Shown: positions 42,455 through 51,487, counted from the stretch's first letter. The stretch: 64,000 bases of DNA from Bryobacteraceae bacterium (GCA_026002855.1 BPGD01000001.1:2426001-2490000), one strand, 5' to 3'. Program-made: numbers and translations. Notes: generated by a model from the sequence alone, not told the origin.

Positions 42455-43243
42455 ATGAAGAAAAGCCGGCATCTGAACCGCGCGCCGCTGGCCTATAAAA
42501 ACGAGGCGTTTCTGGATAGCTGGAACGGACGGGCCATCCGCATTCTCGCCGAATATCTGGAGCCGCTTGACCGTTTCAGCCGGGAAAAAATCCGGGACAC
42601 GGTCGTGTTTTTCGGCTCCGCACGCATCACCGAGGACGGGCCGATGGGGCGGTATTACCGGGAGGCGCGCGAGTTCGCGCGGCTCATCACGCAGTGGTCG
42701 AATGCGCTCGAACCGCCCACGCGGCGCTTCGTGGTCTGCACGGGCGGCGGCCCGGGCATCATGGAAGCGGCCAACCGCGGGGCCCATGAGGCGGGCGGCA
42801 AGTCGATCGGCCTGAACATCGCGCTGCCGCACGAGCAGTATCCCAACCAGTACATTTCGCCGGAGCTGAATTTCGAATTCAACTACTTTTTCATGCGCAA
42901 ATTCTGGTTCGCCTACCTGGCGAAAGCGCTCATCGTTTTCCCGGGCGGATTTGGAACGCTTGATGAGCTCACCGAAATTCTCACGCTGGCGCAGACACAG
43001 AAGCTCGAAAAGAAGATCATGATCATGCTCTACGGCACCGATTACTGGCGGGAAGTCATCCGTTTTGACGCGCTGGCCCGCCACGGCATGATCAGTCCCG
43101 AAGACCTGGATCTGATGGACTTCGTCGACGACGTCCACACGGCGATGGATCATCTGAAGACGTTCCTCACCGAAAACTACCTCCAGCCCCACCAGATCCG
43201 GGCCGCCGAGGAGCTGCCCGACATCGCCCGGTCGCGCCTGTGA
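42455..43243 (+). CDS. LOG-family protein (Rossmann-fold nucleotide phosphoribohydrolase-like)
   Basis: Protein of 262 residues of the LOG/TIGR00730 family, once annotated as lysine decarboxylase. Diagnostic motifs are GGGPGIMEAANRGAHEAGG and PGGFGTLDELTEILTLAQ, which bind a nucleoside monophosphate; plant and bacterial members release a base from its ribose-5'-monophosphate. Near residue 52 is VVFFGSARI, the first Rossmann strand. It has an N-terminal extension (about residues 1-45), as in the longer bacterial subgroup. It follows lpxD by 3 bases, so it is co-transcribed. The physiological substrate here is unknown. Confidence 0.87.
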   Translation: MKKSRHLNRAPLAYKNEAFLDSWNGRAIRILAEYLEPLDRFSREKIRDTVVFFGSARITEDGPMGRYYREAREFARLITQWSNALEPPTRRFVVCTGGGPGIMEAANRGAHEAGGKSIGLNIALPHEQYPNQYISPELNFEFNYFFMRKFWFAYLAKALIVFPGGFGTLDELTEILTLAQTQKLEKKIMIMLYGTDYWREVIRFDALARHGMISPEDLDLMDFVDDVHTAMDHLKTFLTENYLQPHQIRAAEELPDIARSRL

Positions 43244-43270
43244 GTCTGGCGGTTCGGGACCCGGAACAGG

Positions 43271-43276
43271 TACGCT
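43271..43276 (+). promoter_or_regulatory. -10-like TACGCT 8 bases before the PP2C gene
   Basis: TACGCT, then GAAGCGGA and the ATG at 43285. No separate Shine-Dalgarno at a usual distance. Confidence 0.4.
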
Positions 43277-43284
43277 GAAGCGGA

Positions 43285-45279
43285 ATGGACTGGCCCGGCT
43301 GGCTGAACACGTTGCGCAGGGCGGGCTGGCTGGAGCGGCTTTTCGCCGCCGGGGTGCTCGCGGCGCTCGCGTCGCAATGGTTCGCGCCGGGGCGCCTGCT
43401 GACGGCCGCGCTCCAGCTTGCGGCGTTCGTTCTGGGCTTTCTCCTCGTCTGGCGCCACGGGCTCCGGCTGGTGCGCCGGCTGATCTGGCGGCTGCGCAAC
43501 CGGCTCATCGTCGCCTACGTGTTCATCGCGGTGGTGCCGATGCTGATGCTGGCGGTGCTGACGCTGGCCGGCGCCTGGGTGGTCTCCGGCCAGATCGGCG
43601 CCTACCTGCTGAGCGTGGAGATGAACCGCCGCGTGGCGGCGCTGGAAACCATGGCGCGCTCGCTCGCGCGCGCCGCGCCGCAGGTGCGCACGGAGGCGGT
43701 GCGGCGCGCCGGGTTTTTCATCCGGGACCGCTTCCGGGGCGCCGAAATCCTGCTCAAGGACGAATTCGGACGCGAGGTCCGTTATCCGGACGACGCCTCG
43801 CTGCCGCACCCGCCCGATGGACACGGAGACGTCGCCGGACTGCTCGTTCGCGATGGCCGCTTCTACCTTTGGGCGCACGCGGGCGGAGAGCGTTCCGAGG
43901 TCGTGATCACCGTGCCGGTGACGCACGCCTTTCTCCAGGGCCTGGTCCCCGGGCTTGGGGCCATCCAGCTCACGCCCTTTTCCATCGGCCCCGGGGGCGT
44001 GCGCGCCATGGACGTCTCGCTGTACCCGCCGCTGCCGGACGAGCCGCCCGCGCCTGCGGCGATGGTGCCGGAGCCGGCCAACCTGGTCGACCTGCCCCTC
44101 AAGTGGGGCGTCTCTCTCGCCGCCTCGCTCTGGGACGCGCCCCAGCGCACGGCCACCGTCTTCCTCGGCGTCGCTACGCGCATCTCCGGCCCGCTCCGCA
44201 TCATGTTCAGTGTCGATACAAGCAGCGGCGGCCCCACCATGCTCATCCTGTTCTCCACCGCGCTGCTCATCTTCTTCCTCGTCGAGATCAGCTCCATCTG
44301 GATCGGCGTCTCGCTGTCGCGCACCATCACTTCGGCCGTCAACGAGCTCTACGAGGCCACCGTGCGCATCCGCAGCGGCGACCTCAGCCACCGCGTCCTG
44401 GTATCCGGCAACGACCAGCTGGCCGAGCTCGGCACCTCGTTCAACATCATGGCCGGCAATCTCGAGCGGCTGCTTCAGGCGGAGAAGGAGCGGCAGCGGT
44501 TGCAGGCGGAGCTGGAGATCGCCCGCGAGGTGCAGGCGCAACTGCTGCCGAAGCCCATTCGCGAGTTCGGTTCGCTCCGCATCGCCAGCGTGTGCCAGGC
44601 GGCGCGGATGGTCTCCGGCGACTATTTCGACTACCAGCCGCTCGACGGCACGCGGCTGGCCGTTGCGCTCGGCGACGTGGCCGGCAAGGGAATTTCGGCG
44701 GCGCTGCTGATGGCGACGCTGCAATCGGCCATGCGCAGCCAGTTGCGGCAGTGCATGGAGGCCGATGCCGCCGCCGCCGCGGGCACCGGCCCCGGCTACG
44801 GCCCGCAACCGGTCTCCACCGCGCGGCTCGTGTCGAACCTCAATCAGCAGCTCCATGCCTCCACCGCCCCGGAGAAATACGCCACGTTTTTCTTCAGCAT
44901 TTATGACGAGACGGCCGGCGAGCTCATCTACACCAACGCCGGCCATCTGCCGCCGCTGCTCGTGCGCGGCGGCGATGTCCTGACGCTGGATACCAACGGC
45001 ACCGTCGTGGGCTGCTTCGCCGGCGTGCGCTACGGCGAGAGCCGGCTGAAGCTCGAGCCGGGCGACCTGCTGGTCTGCTACACCGACGGCGTGACCGAAC
45101 CGGAAAACGTCTATGGGGAGATGTTCGGCGAGGAGCGGCTGCGCGCCCTTCTACGGGAGCACGCGGCGCTGGAGGTGGAGGAGATCGGGCAGCGCATCGT
45201 CGAAGAGGTCACGCGATGGACAGGCTCGGCCGAGCTTCAGGACGACCTGACCCTGCTGCTGATCCGGAAGGCGGGTTGA
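43285..45279 (+). CDS. Membrane PP2C-family (SpoIIE/RsbU-like) Ser/Thr phosphatase with HAMP domain
   Basis: Signal-transducing phosphatase of 664 residues. There are three N-terminal membrane helices (residues about 10-28, 36-52 and 73-98), a periplasmic sensor region of about 230 residues, another helix (MLILFSTALLIFFLVEI), a HAMP linker (SRTITSAVNELYEATVRIRS), a short coiled coil (EKERQRLQAELEIAREVQAQ) and the PP2C/SpoIIE domain from about 415 (GDYFDYQPLD, GDVAGKGISAALLMATLQ, YTNAGHLPPLLV, CYTDGVTEPEN). The metal-binding Asp residues are in GDYFDY, GDVAGKG and YTDG. RsbU-type enzymes dephosphorylate a STAS anti-anti-sigma factor; a STAS protein is encoded 9 kb away (54697). A K+ channel gene follows after 2 bases. 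Confidence 0.88.
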   Translation: MDWPGWLNTLRRAGWLERLFAAGVLAALASQWFAPGRLLTAALQLAAFVLGFLLVWRHGLRLVRRLIWRLRNRLIVAYVFIAVVPMLMLAVLTLAGAWVVSGQIGAYLLSVEMNRRVAALETMARSLARAAPQVRTEAVRRAGFFIRDRFRGAEILLKDEFGREVRYPDDASLPHPPDGHGDVAGLLVRDGRFYLWAHAGGERSEVVITVPVTHAFLQGLVPGLGAIQLTPFSIGPGGVRAMDVSLYPPLPDEPPAPAAMVPEPANLVDLPLKWGVSLAASLWDAPQRTATVFLGVATRISGPLRIMFSVDTSSGGPTMLILFSTALLIFFLVEISSIWIGVSLSRTITSAVNELYEATVRIRSGDLSHRVLVSGNDQLAELGTSFNIMAGNLERLLQAEKERQRLQAELEIAREVQAQLLPKPIREFGSLRIASVCQAARMVSGDYFDYQPLDGTRLAVALGDVAGKGISAALLMATLQSAMRSQLRQCMEADAAAAAGTGPGYGPQPVSTARLVSNLNQQLHASTAPEKYATFFFSIYDETAGELIYTNAGHLPPLLVRGGDVLTLDTNGTVVGCFAGVRYGESRLKLEPGDLLVCYTDGVTEPENVYGEMFGEERLRALLREHAALEVEEIGQRIVEEVTRWTGSAELQDDLTLLLIRKAG

Positions 45280-45281
45280 CC

Positions 45282-46295
45282 ATGCCACGGATGGCAAGAC
45301 GGGTGCTGCTGATGGCGGCCGCGGTGGCGGGCGTGCTCACGCTGGGCACGCTCGGCTACGTTTTCATCGCGGGCTACCCCTGGCTCGACGCCATCTACAT
45401 GGCCGTTATGACGATGACCACCGTCGGCTACGGCGAAATCCACCCGCTCGGACGCGCCGCCCGGCTGTTCAACACGTTCTACATCGCCGTCAGCGTCAGC
45501 ACGATGCTGATGGTCATCGGCATCATGACGCAGGCGATCTTTGAAGCGGAGCTGCGGAATGTTTTCGGCAGAAGAAGGATGAGGAAAATGCTGGAATCGC
45601 TGCGGGGGCACTATATCGTCTGCGGCTTCGGGCGCGTGGGCCGCGGCGCGGCGGCCGAGCTGCGCAAGACCGGCGCCGCCGTCGTCGTGGTGGACCGCGA
45701 CGAACGGCGCGTGGAGCGGGCGCAGCGGGCGGGCTGCCTGGCGCTGCCCGGCGACGCGACCTCGGATGAAAGCCTTCAGGAAGCAGGCATCGCGCGCGCA
45801 GCCGGCCTGGTGGCCGCGCTCAGCACCGACGCCGACAACCTCTTCGTTGTCATGTCGGCCAGAACGCTGAACCCCTCGCTGCGCATCGCCGCGCGCGCCG
45901 CCGAAGAAGAGACCGAACGCAAGATGCTGCGCGCGGGCGCCGACACGGTGCTCGCACCCTACAAGACCGCCGGCGCGCAGCTCGCCCTCTCGCTCATCAA
46001 GCCGCATGTCCGGCAGTTCCTCGACTTCGCGCTCGCCACGCCGGACTGGACGGTGCGCATCGAGCAGGTGGAAGTGGCCGCGGCCAGCGATCTGGTGGGA
46101 AAATCGCTGGCGGAAGCGCGGATCCGCGGCGAAATGCAGGTCGTCGTGCTCGGCATCCGCCGGGCCTCAGGCGGCATGGAGTTCAATCCCCCCGCCTCGG
46201 CGGTCATCGGCGCCGGCGATTGCCTCATCGTGATGGGCGAGGCCGAGCCGCTCCGCCGCTTCGAGATCCGCGCCGCAGGAGGCGCAGAGCGATGA
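45282..46295 (+). CDS. Potassium channel with RCK (TrkA-N/TrkA-C) domains
   Basis: Two-helix K+ channel with a cytoplasmic regulatory part, 337 residues. Helix 1 (about 8-31), the pore loop with the selectivity filter TTVGYG (residues 46-51) and helix 2 (about 65-88) are followed by TrkA-N, with HYIVCGFGRVGRGAAAELRK as the NAD-binding Rossmann motif and VVVVDRDERRVE after it. TrkA-C is at about 255-330. The layout equals MthK-type channels gated by ligand binding to the RCK domain. It begins 2 bases after the PP2C phosphatase stop, and its end overlaps nnr by 4 bases, so the phosphatase, the channel and the repair genes appear to be one operon. Confidence 0.9.
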   Translation: MPRMARRVLLMAAAVAGVLTLGTLGYVFIAGYPWLDAIYMAVMTMTTVGYGEIHPLGRAARLFNTFYIAVSVSTMLMVIGIMTQAIFEAELRNVFGRRRMRKMLESLRGHYIVCGFGRVGRGAAAELRKTGAAVVVVDRDERRVERAQRAGCLALPGDATSDESLQEAGIARAAGLVAALSTDADNLFVVMSARTLNPSLRIAARAAEEETERKMLRAGADTVLAPYKTAGAQLALSLIKPHVRQFLDFALATPDWTVRIEQVEVAAASDLVGKSLAEARIRGEMQVVVLGIRRASGGMEFNPPASAVIGAGDCLIVMGEAEPLRRFEIRAAGGAER

Positions 46296-47764
46296 AGATT
46301 CTCACCGCCGCACAGATGCGCGAGATCGACCGCCGCACCATCGAGCTCGGCGTGCCGTCGCTGATCCTGATGGAGAACGCGGCGTGCCGCTTCGTCGAGT
46401 TCCTTGAGCGGCAGTACGCGCCGCTCGAACGCCACCGCATCGTCATCGTCTGCGGCAAGGGCAACAACGGCGGCGACGGCCTGGCCATCGCGCGTCAGCT
46501 CCGGCTGCGCGGCCGGCCCGCGGCGCTCGACGTGGTTCTGGCCTGGCCGCCCGAGCAGCTGCGCGGAGACGCCGAGGCCAACCACCGCATGCTCGGGCTG
46601 CTCGGCGTGCCGGTACACCGAGAAATCCTGCCGCCGATGCGCGCGGCGACGCTCGTCGTGGATGCGCTGCTCGGCACGGGCCTCGCCGGACCCGCCCGCG
46701 GCGTCGCCCTCGATTTCATCCGCGAGATCAATCACGGTTTTCCGGGCGCCGAAGTCGTCAGCGTGGACATGCCCAGCGGCCTGTGCGAGGACGGCGAAAG
46801 CGTGATCCCCGCGCACACGGTCACCTTCACCGCGCCGAAGGTCGAACAGGTGCTTCCGCCCACCTGCGACCGCGTGGGCCGGCTGCACGTGGTGGAAATC
46901 GGCACGCCGCCGGAAATGCTCGAGCGCGACCCGTCGCTGTGGCTCGCGCTCTCCGAACCGCGCCGCTTCCGGCGCCTTTTCGAGCCGCGCCCCCGCGGGG
47001 CGCACAAGGGCGACTTCGGCCACGTGCTCGTGGTCGGCGGCGCAGAAGGCAAAGGCGGCGCTGCGGCCATGGCGGGCTGGGCCGCACTGAAAGCCGGCGC
47101 GGGGCTGGTCACGGTGGCCTGCGCCGAGGCCGAGCGGCGCACGGTGACGTCGCTGGCCGCCGAGCTGATGACGCAGAGCTGGCTGGACGATCCCGGCGAC
47201 AAGGACGTTGTCGCCCTCGGGCCGGGGCTCGGCTGCGACCCGGAAATGGCCGCCTTCGCCCAGCGCATGTTCGCGCAAAGCGCACTGCCCATGGTGGTGG
47301 ACGCCGACGGACTGAATGCGCTGGCCGGGACCGCGTTCCGCGGCCCCGGCCCCTGGCGCGTGCTCACTCCGCACCCGGGCGAGATGGCGCGCCTGGCCGG
47401 CTGTACGAGCGTCGATATCCAGGCCGACCGCGTGGGCGTGGCCCGTCGCTTCGCGATGGAACGCCACGTCGTGCTCGTGCTCAAGGGGCAGCGCACTGTC
47501 ATCGCTTTCCCCGACGGCCGCGTCTTCATCAACCCCACGGGCACGCCCGCCATGGCCACCGCCGGCTCCGGCGACATCCTCACCGGGCTCATCGCCGGCC
47601 TGCTGGCGCAATGGCCGGACCGCCGCGAGGAGGCGCTGCTGGCCGCCGTCTGGCTCCACGGACGCGCCGGCGAACTGGCCGCCGAACAGTCCACCGAATG
47701 GTGCGTCACGGCCACGGACCTGCTGCGCCACCTGCCCGCCGCCATCCGGGAAGCCGCTTCATGA
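46292..47764 (+). CDS. nnr: Bifunctional NAD(P)H-hydrate epimerase / ADP-dependent NAD(P)H-hydrate dehydratase
   Basis: Repairs hydrated NADH and NADPH. It has 490 residues, the standard fused length. The N-terminal epimerase (YjeF_N, about 1-215) shows LTAAQMREIDRRT and GKGNNGGDGLAIARQL. The C-terminal dehydratase (about 225-490) shows KGDFGHVLVVGGAEGKGGAA, LTPHPGEMARL, VLVLKGQRTVIAFPDG and the ribokinase-type GSGDILTGLIAGLLAQ with the catalytic Asp. The ATG overlaps the channel stop (ATGA), and the stop overlaps the tsaE start the same way. The nnr-tsaE pairing is common in many bacteria. Confidence 0.95.
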   Translation: MKILTAAQMREIDRRTIELGVPSLILMENAACRFVEFLERQYAPLERHRIVIVCGKGNNGGDGLAIARQLRLRGRPAALDVVLAWPPEQLRGDAEANHRMLGLLGVPVHREILPPMRAATLVVDALLGTGLAGPARGVALDFIREINHGFPGAEVVSVDMPSGLCEDGESVIPAHTVTFTAPKVEQVLPPTCDRVGRLHVVEIGTPPEMLERDPSLWLALSEPRRFRRLFEPRPRGAHKGDFGHVLVVGGAEGKGGAAAMAGWAALKAGAGLVTVACAEAERRTVTSLAAELMTQSWLDDPGDKDVVALGPGLGCDPEMAAFAQRMFAQSALPMVVDADGLNALAGTAFRGPGPWRVLTPHPGEMARLAGCTSVDIQADRVGVARRFAMERHVVLVLKGQRTVIAFPDGRVFINPTGTPAMATAGSGDILTGLIAGLLAQWPDRREEALLAAVWLHGRAGELAAEQSTEWCVTATDLLRHLPAAIREAAS

Positions 47765-48189
47765 GGACGCGCACGTTCATCACGCGCAGCGAGGAGGAGA
47801 CGATCGCGCTGGCCGCCGAGCTGGCGCGCCAGTGGCCCGTGCCCTGCTGCGTCGTGCTCAGCGGCGAACTGGGCGCGGGCAAGACCACCTTCGCCAAGGG
47901 CGTGGCCGAAGGACTGGGCGCGGCGCCCGCCGACGACATCTCCAGCCCGACTTTCGCCCTCATCCACGAGCACGGCGGCGGGCGCCTTTATCACGTCGAC
48001 CTCTACCGGCTCGATACGGAGGCCGAGGCGGCCTCGCTCGGGCTGGATGAGATCCTGGCGCGGCCGGCCGTGGTGCTGCTTGAATGGGCGGAACGGTTCC
48101 CGCGGCTGCTGCCGGAGGAACGCATCGAGATCCGCATCGAGGCGCAGCCGGACGACTCGCGCCGGATCCAGATCACGGAGCTGCCATGA
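47761..48189 (+). CDS. tsaE: tRNA threonylcarbamoyladenosine biosynthesis ATPase
   Basis: Small P-loop ATPase of 142 residues that works with TsaB and TsaD to make t6A37 in ANN-decoding tRNAs. The Walker A motif is GELGAGKTT (Lys41), followed by SSPTFALIHEH and LYHVDLYRL, the conserved TsaE blocks, and LLEWAERFPRLLPEERIEI near the C-terminus. The ATG overlaps the nnr stop by 4 bases, and its own stop overlaps the permease start by 4 bases. Confidence 0.95.
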   Translation: MRTRTFITRSEEETIALAAELARQWPVPCCVVLSGELGAGKTTFAKGVAEGLGAAPADDISSPTFALIHEHGGGRLYHVDLYRLDTEAEAASLGLDEILARPAVVLLEWAERFPRLLPEERIEIRIEAQPDDSRRIQITELP

Positions 48190-49304
48190 GTCAGGGACCC
48201 ACAGACCGGCAGGGACGGCTCGCGCTCGCGCTGCTGGCCGCCTTCAGCGCCATTCTCGTGGCGCTGGTGCTTGTGCCCTTCCTGAAACCGCTGCTGTTTG
48301 CGGCCGTGCTGGCGGTGGCATTCGAGCCGCTGTACGAGAAGCTGCTGCGGCTGTTGCGTTCCACTGTGCTGGCGGCGCTGGCGGCGACGCTCGTCATCGT
48401 GCTTCTTGTTCTCGCGCCGCTGGGGCTGATCGCGGTGAATGTCATCCAGGAGGCCGGCGTGGTCTACCAGGCCGCGGTGCAGCACACTTCCGCGCAGGGT
48501 GGCTGGGCGGCGTGGCTCGCCCGGACCATCGAACAGCCGGTTCAGTGGATGGCGCAGAAGACAGGACTTCCAGCGCCCGACGTGAAGGCGGCGCTGCTCG
48601 ACCAGGCGCAGTCGCTCGTGAAGACGCTCGCCGGCTGGGGCGCGTCGCTGCTGACCAACATCACGCGCTCTCTGGCCCATGCGCTGCTGGGGCTGCTCAT
48701 CCTGTTTTTCCTCTTTCTCGAAGGGCCAAAGATCAGCGTTGCCATGTATGAGTGGTCGCCGTTGCCGCGGGAGAAAACGGCCCAACTGCTGGTCGCGGTC
48801 CGCGAATCGATCGTCGCCAATTTCTACGGCATTGTCGCTGTGGCCCTGGTCCAGGGCCTGCTCACTGCCCTGGGGTTCCTCTTCACCGGACTGGGGGCGC
48901 CGGTGTTCTGGGGCGTGGCGGCGGCGTTCTGCTCGCTGATCCCCGTGGCCGGCACGGCCCTTGTGTGGCTGCCCGCGGCGCTCTTTCTGCTCTTCCAGGG
49001 CGCCTGGGGAAAGGCCCTGTTTCTGGCGCTCTGGGGAGCATTGGTCGTGGGAATGTCGGACAATTTCGTCCGCCCCTGGGTGCTCAGCGGGCGGACCGGA
49101 ATGAGCGGATTGCTTGTCTTTTTCGCGCTCATGGGCGGAATGCAGGCCTTCGGGGTGATCGGAATTTTCGCCGGTCCGGTGATCTTTTCCACCGCCGCGG
49201 CCGTCTTCCGGATGCTGCGCGAAGAATCCGGCCGGGCGTCCGCGGTCACTTCTTCGGAGGCTGCTGTGGCTGGCCCAGACGGCCCGGCTTCTCCCCGGGC
49301 TTGA
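48186..49304 (+). CDS. AI-2E-family membrane permease
   Basis: Polytopic inner-membrane protein of 372 residues with about eight helices in the AI-2E/PerM arrangement: two N-terminal pairs (LALALLAAFSAILVALVLVP, VLAALAATLVIVLLVLAPLG), a middle soluble region (about 95-165) and a C-terminal set (LSGRTGMSGLLVFFALMGGM, FGVIGIFAGPVIFSTAAAVF). The family includes putative exporters of AI-2 and Na+/H+ antiporters, so the substrate cannot be deduced. The start overlaps the tsaE stop (ATGA). Its last 59 bases overlap the convergent gene on the other strand. Confidence 0.85.
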   Translation: MSQGPTDRQGRLALALLAAFSAILVALVLVPFLKPLLFAAVLAVAFEPLYEKLLRLLRSTVLAALAATLVIVLLVLAPLGLIAVNVIQEAGVVYQAAVQHTSAQGGWAAWLARTIEQPVQWMAQKTGLPAPDVKAALLDQAQSLVKTLAGWGASLLTNITRSLAHALLGLLILFFLFLEGPKISVAMYEWSPLPREKTAQLLVAVRESIVANFYGIVAVALVQGLLTALGFLFTGLGAPVFWGVAAAFCSLIPVAGTALVWLPAALFLLFQGAWGKALFLALWGALVVGMSDNFVRPWVLSGRTGMSGLLVFFALMGGMQAFGVIGIFAGPVIFSTAAAVFRMLREESGRASAVTSSEAAVAGPDGPASPRA

Positions 49305-49911
49305 GCAGCGTGGGCTTCTTCTTGCCAGGCGCCACACCCTGCTTCTCCGCCTCGATCCGTTCCCGCTCCTTCTCGAGCTCTTCCTTCCGCTCGGGCGACA
49401 GCATCCGCTCGCGCTCCTCGCGCTGGGCCTTGTCTCTCTCCTGGACGGAGGCGGTGCGCTCTTTCAGGTCCTGCTCGTTCAATTCGATGCTGTCGCGCAA
49501 GGTCTCCAGCGCCTGGTCCAGCGCGAACTCGTACCGGGCGCGGTCCGGCTCCTGGCGGGCGGCCAACGCTTCCAGTCTGGCGAGCAGCTCCTTCTGTTCC
49601 CGGACGACGCCGTCGAGCCTCTCCAGCGGCTTCTGGCGGCGGATGGCGTCGTCGATGTTGAGGTCCATCGCCTCGAAGATCTGCGTGATCTGTTCGAGCG
49701 TGTCGTGAATCAGCCCGCTGCGCCCCATCTGGCGCTTGGCAAAAATCTGCTCGAGCATGTCCACCCGCTGGCGGGCAAATTTCAGATACAGTTCGAGCCG
49801 CGGGCCGGGCTCCTGCACCAGGCGCAACTGCTCAATTTCGTCCGGCGTCAGAAAATCCCGCTGGGCCGCCGCCGGCAGGCAGGCGATCAAAAAGAGGAGA
49901 AAAATCCGCAT
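49246..49911 (-). CDS. Exported helical protein of unknown function
   Basis: Protein of 221 residues. The ATG at 49911 gives a short signal peptide (MRIFLLFLIACLPAAAQ), with AGGGGG about 6 bases upstream. The mature part is mainly helical and highly charged (ERERMLSPERKEELEKERER), and the tail is basic and Pro/Gln-rich (GQPQQPPKK). It recurs with the two upstream genes in a three-gene set (TPR protein, small exported helical protein and this one) with 0-11 base spacing, so they may act together in the periplasm. Its 3' end overlaps the convergent permease gene by 59 bases. I do not recognise a named domain. Confidence 0.62.
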   Translation of the reverse strand: MRIFLLFLIACLPAAAQRDFLTPDEIEQLRLVQEPGPRLELYLKFARQRVDMLEQIFAKRQMGRSGLIHDTLEQITQIFEAMDLNIDDAIRRQKPLERLDGVVREQKELLARLEALAARQEPDRARYEFALDQALETLRDSIELNEQDLKERTASVQERDKAQREERERMLSPERKEELEKERERIEAEKQGVAPGKKKPTLLKPGEKPGRLGQPQQPPKK

Positions 49912-49922
49912 GGCTGCCCCCT

Positions 49923-50363
49923 TCACCGGGCCATCACGCCCTGGAGGAATTTCTCGTGAATCTGCGCCATTTTTTCGCGCGCCTGCTCGACAAACGCGCG
50001 TTCTTCAAAGCTCACCGCCAGGCCCAGCTCCTTCAGGCCCCGCTCGAAGCCGCGCGTGCGGATCTCGCCGCGCTTGTACTGGCGCGAAAGCCGCGACGGG
50101 CGCTTGCCGGTGGACTCCAGCGCCTCCAGCGCCAGCCGCGAGGCATCGACCACTTCATTCACAACGCCTTCGAATTCTCCCACCGGCCCCTGCTCGCGCA
50201 CGAGCTTCCAGGCGTCGGCCAGGCGTGCTTCGGCCAGCCGGAGCGCCTTGTCAAAGCGGCGCATGGGATCGCCCTCGCGCCGGACCTCCTCCAGGGTGAG
50301 CGGCGGGGGCGGCGCCGCCATTACCGCCAGGGCCAGATGCGCGAGCCACAGACGGCGTCTCAT
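49923..50363 (-). CDS. Small exported helical protein of unknown function
   Basis: Protein of 146 residues. It has a basic, hydrophobic N-terminus (MRRRLWLAHLALAVMAAPP) that fits a signal peptide. The rest is predicted helical and includes LTLEEVRREGDPMRRFDKAL, then a segment with several Arg/Lys (RLSRQYKRGEIRTRGFERGL). The ATG overlaps the TPR gene stop by 4 bases, and its stop is 11 bases before the next gene. No domain recognised. Confidence 0.62.
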   Translation of the reverse strand: MRRRLWLAHLALAVMAAPPPPLTLEEVRREGDPMRRFDKALRLAEARLADAWKLVREQGPVGEFEGVVNEVVDASRLALEALESTGKRPSRLSRQYKRGEIRTRGFERGLKELGLAVSFEERAFVEQAREKMAQIHEKFLQGVMAR

Positions 50364-51475
50364 CGCCCCGCCACCTTTTCCAGAATCCGCACCCTTTGCC
50401 GGGCCTTGAACTCTTCGTCCGGATGCGCGCCGTGGCTCGCCGCCAGGAATTTCCGGTAACTGGCCAGCGCCGCCTTCGGCTGATTCATGGCATCGAGCAT
50501 CGTCGCCCGGAAGTAGTCGTAGGCCGGCGTCTCGCCGTTGATCTGCCGCGCCCGCTCGAGCGCTTCGAGCGCGGCCTCATACTGCCGGCTGAGCATGAGG
50601 GCGGCCGTCAGCTCATTCCACGCCTCGCCGGAGTCCGGCCGCAGCCGCGTGGCCGCCTCGAACTGCCGGGCGGCTTCCGCGTATTTCTTCTGATCCCTGA
50701 GAATGCGGCCATAAAAGAGCCGGACCTCCGCATTGGCCGGCTCCGCGGCTGCCAGCGCCTCCGCCACGGCCGCCGCCTGCTCCAGTTGCCGGTTGCGCAG
50801 ATAGGCCGTCGCCAGTGCGTACAGAACCGCCGGTGTCGCGCCCCTGCTGCGCACCGATTCCAGGTGACGAATGGCCGCTTCGAGCGAGCCACTCTCCATT
50901 TCCATCACGCCGAGCCGCTCGAGCGCGGCCGGATTGTCCGGAAATCTCGCGTAGATTTCCGCAGCGCGCCTGCGTTCGCCGGCGCGTTCCCACGCCTGGG
51001 CGAGCGCGAGCGCGAGCTCGGCGTCGTCCGGCTCCCTGCGTGCGGCCTTTTCGAAGGCTTCGGCGGCCGCACGCCACTCGCCCATCTGCGCCAGCGCGCG
51101 TCCCAGCAGCCAGGCCGCCTTTGCGTCGTCCGGCTGCTGTTCAAGGCATTGCTCCAGCAGCGGGCGCGCCTCGGCGGCCTTGCCGGTCTTCACCAGCAGA
51201 TGCGCGAGGTTCAGCTTCGCGGCGCGCAGCTCCGGCTGGAGCTCCAGCACGCGGCGGAATGCGGCGATGGCCCGCTCGTCCTCGCCTGCCGCGGACAGCG
51301 CATAGCCGAGCTGGAACTGAATGGCGGCGGAGGAAGGCTCCTTTCGGGCGGCGTCCTCCAGAATGGGAATCGCCTCGGTCGCGCGCCCCTCCTCAATCAG
51401 CCGCAAGGCCTCGGCCGGAGGCGCGGCCGGCGCCTGCGCCCAAATCAAGGCCAGCACGAGGAGTACGCTGCTCAC
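50360..51475 (-). CDS. Exported TPR-repeat protein
   Basis: Periplasmic or outer-membrane-associated protein of 371 residues made of about nine tetratricopeptide repeats (for example AIQFQLGYALSAAGEDERAI, AKAAWLLGRALAQMGEWRAA, AEVRLFYGRILRDQKKYAEA). I chose the GTG at 51475 because it directly gives a signal peptide (SSVLLVLALIWAQAPA) and has TACAAT six bases upstream; ATGs at 51502 and 51517 would put charged residues before the signal. TPR proteins scaffold protein complexes. It heads the operon with the two small exported helical proteins; the partner proteins are unknown. Confidence 0.78.
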   Translation of the reverse strand: MSSVLLVLALIWAQAPAAPPAEALRLIEEGRATEAIPILEDAARKEPSSAAIQFQLGYALSAAGEDERAIAAFRRVLELQPELRAAKLNLAHLLVKTGKAAEARPLLEQCLEQQPDDAKAAWLLGRALAQMGEWRAAAEAFEKAARREPDDAELALALAQAWERAGERRRAAEIYARFPDNPAALERLGVMEMESGSLEAAIRHLESVRSRGATPAVLYALATAYLRNRQLEQAAAVAEALAAAEPANAEVRLFYGRILRDQKKYAEAARQFEAATRLRPDSGEAWNELTAALMLSRQYEAALEALERARQINGETPAYDYFRATMLDAMNQPKAALASYRKFLAASHGAHPDEEFKARQRVRILEKVAGR

Positions 51476-51481
51476 GCTTTC

Positions 51482-51487
51482 ATTGTA
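51482..51487 (-). promoter_or_regulatory. -10-like TACAAT 6 bases before the TPR-gene GTG
   Basis: Minus-strand TACAAT at 51487-51482 followed by GAAAGC and GTG 51475. No -35 match at the right distance and no Shine-Dalgarno. Confidence 0.4.
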
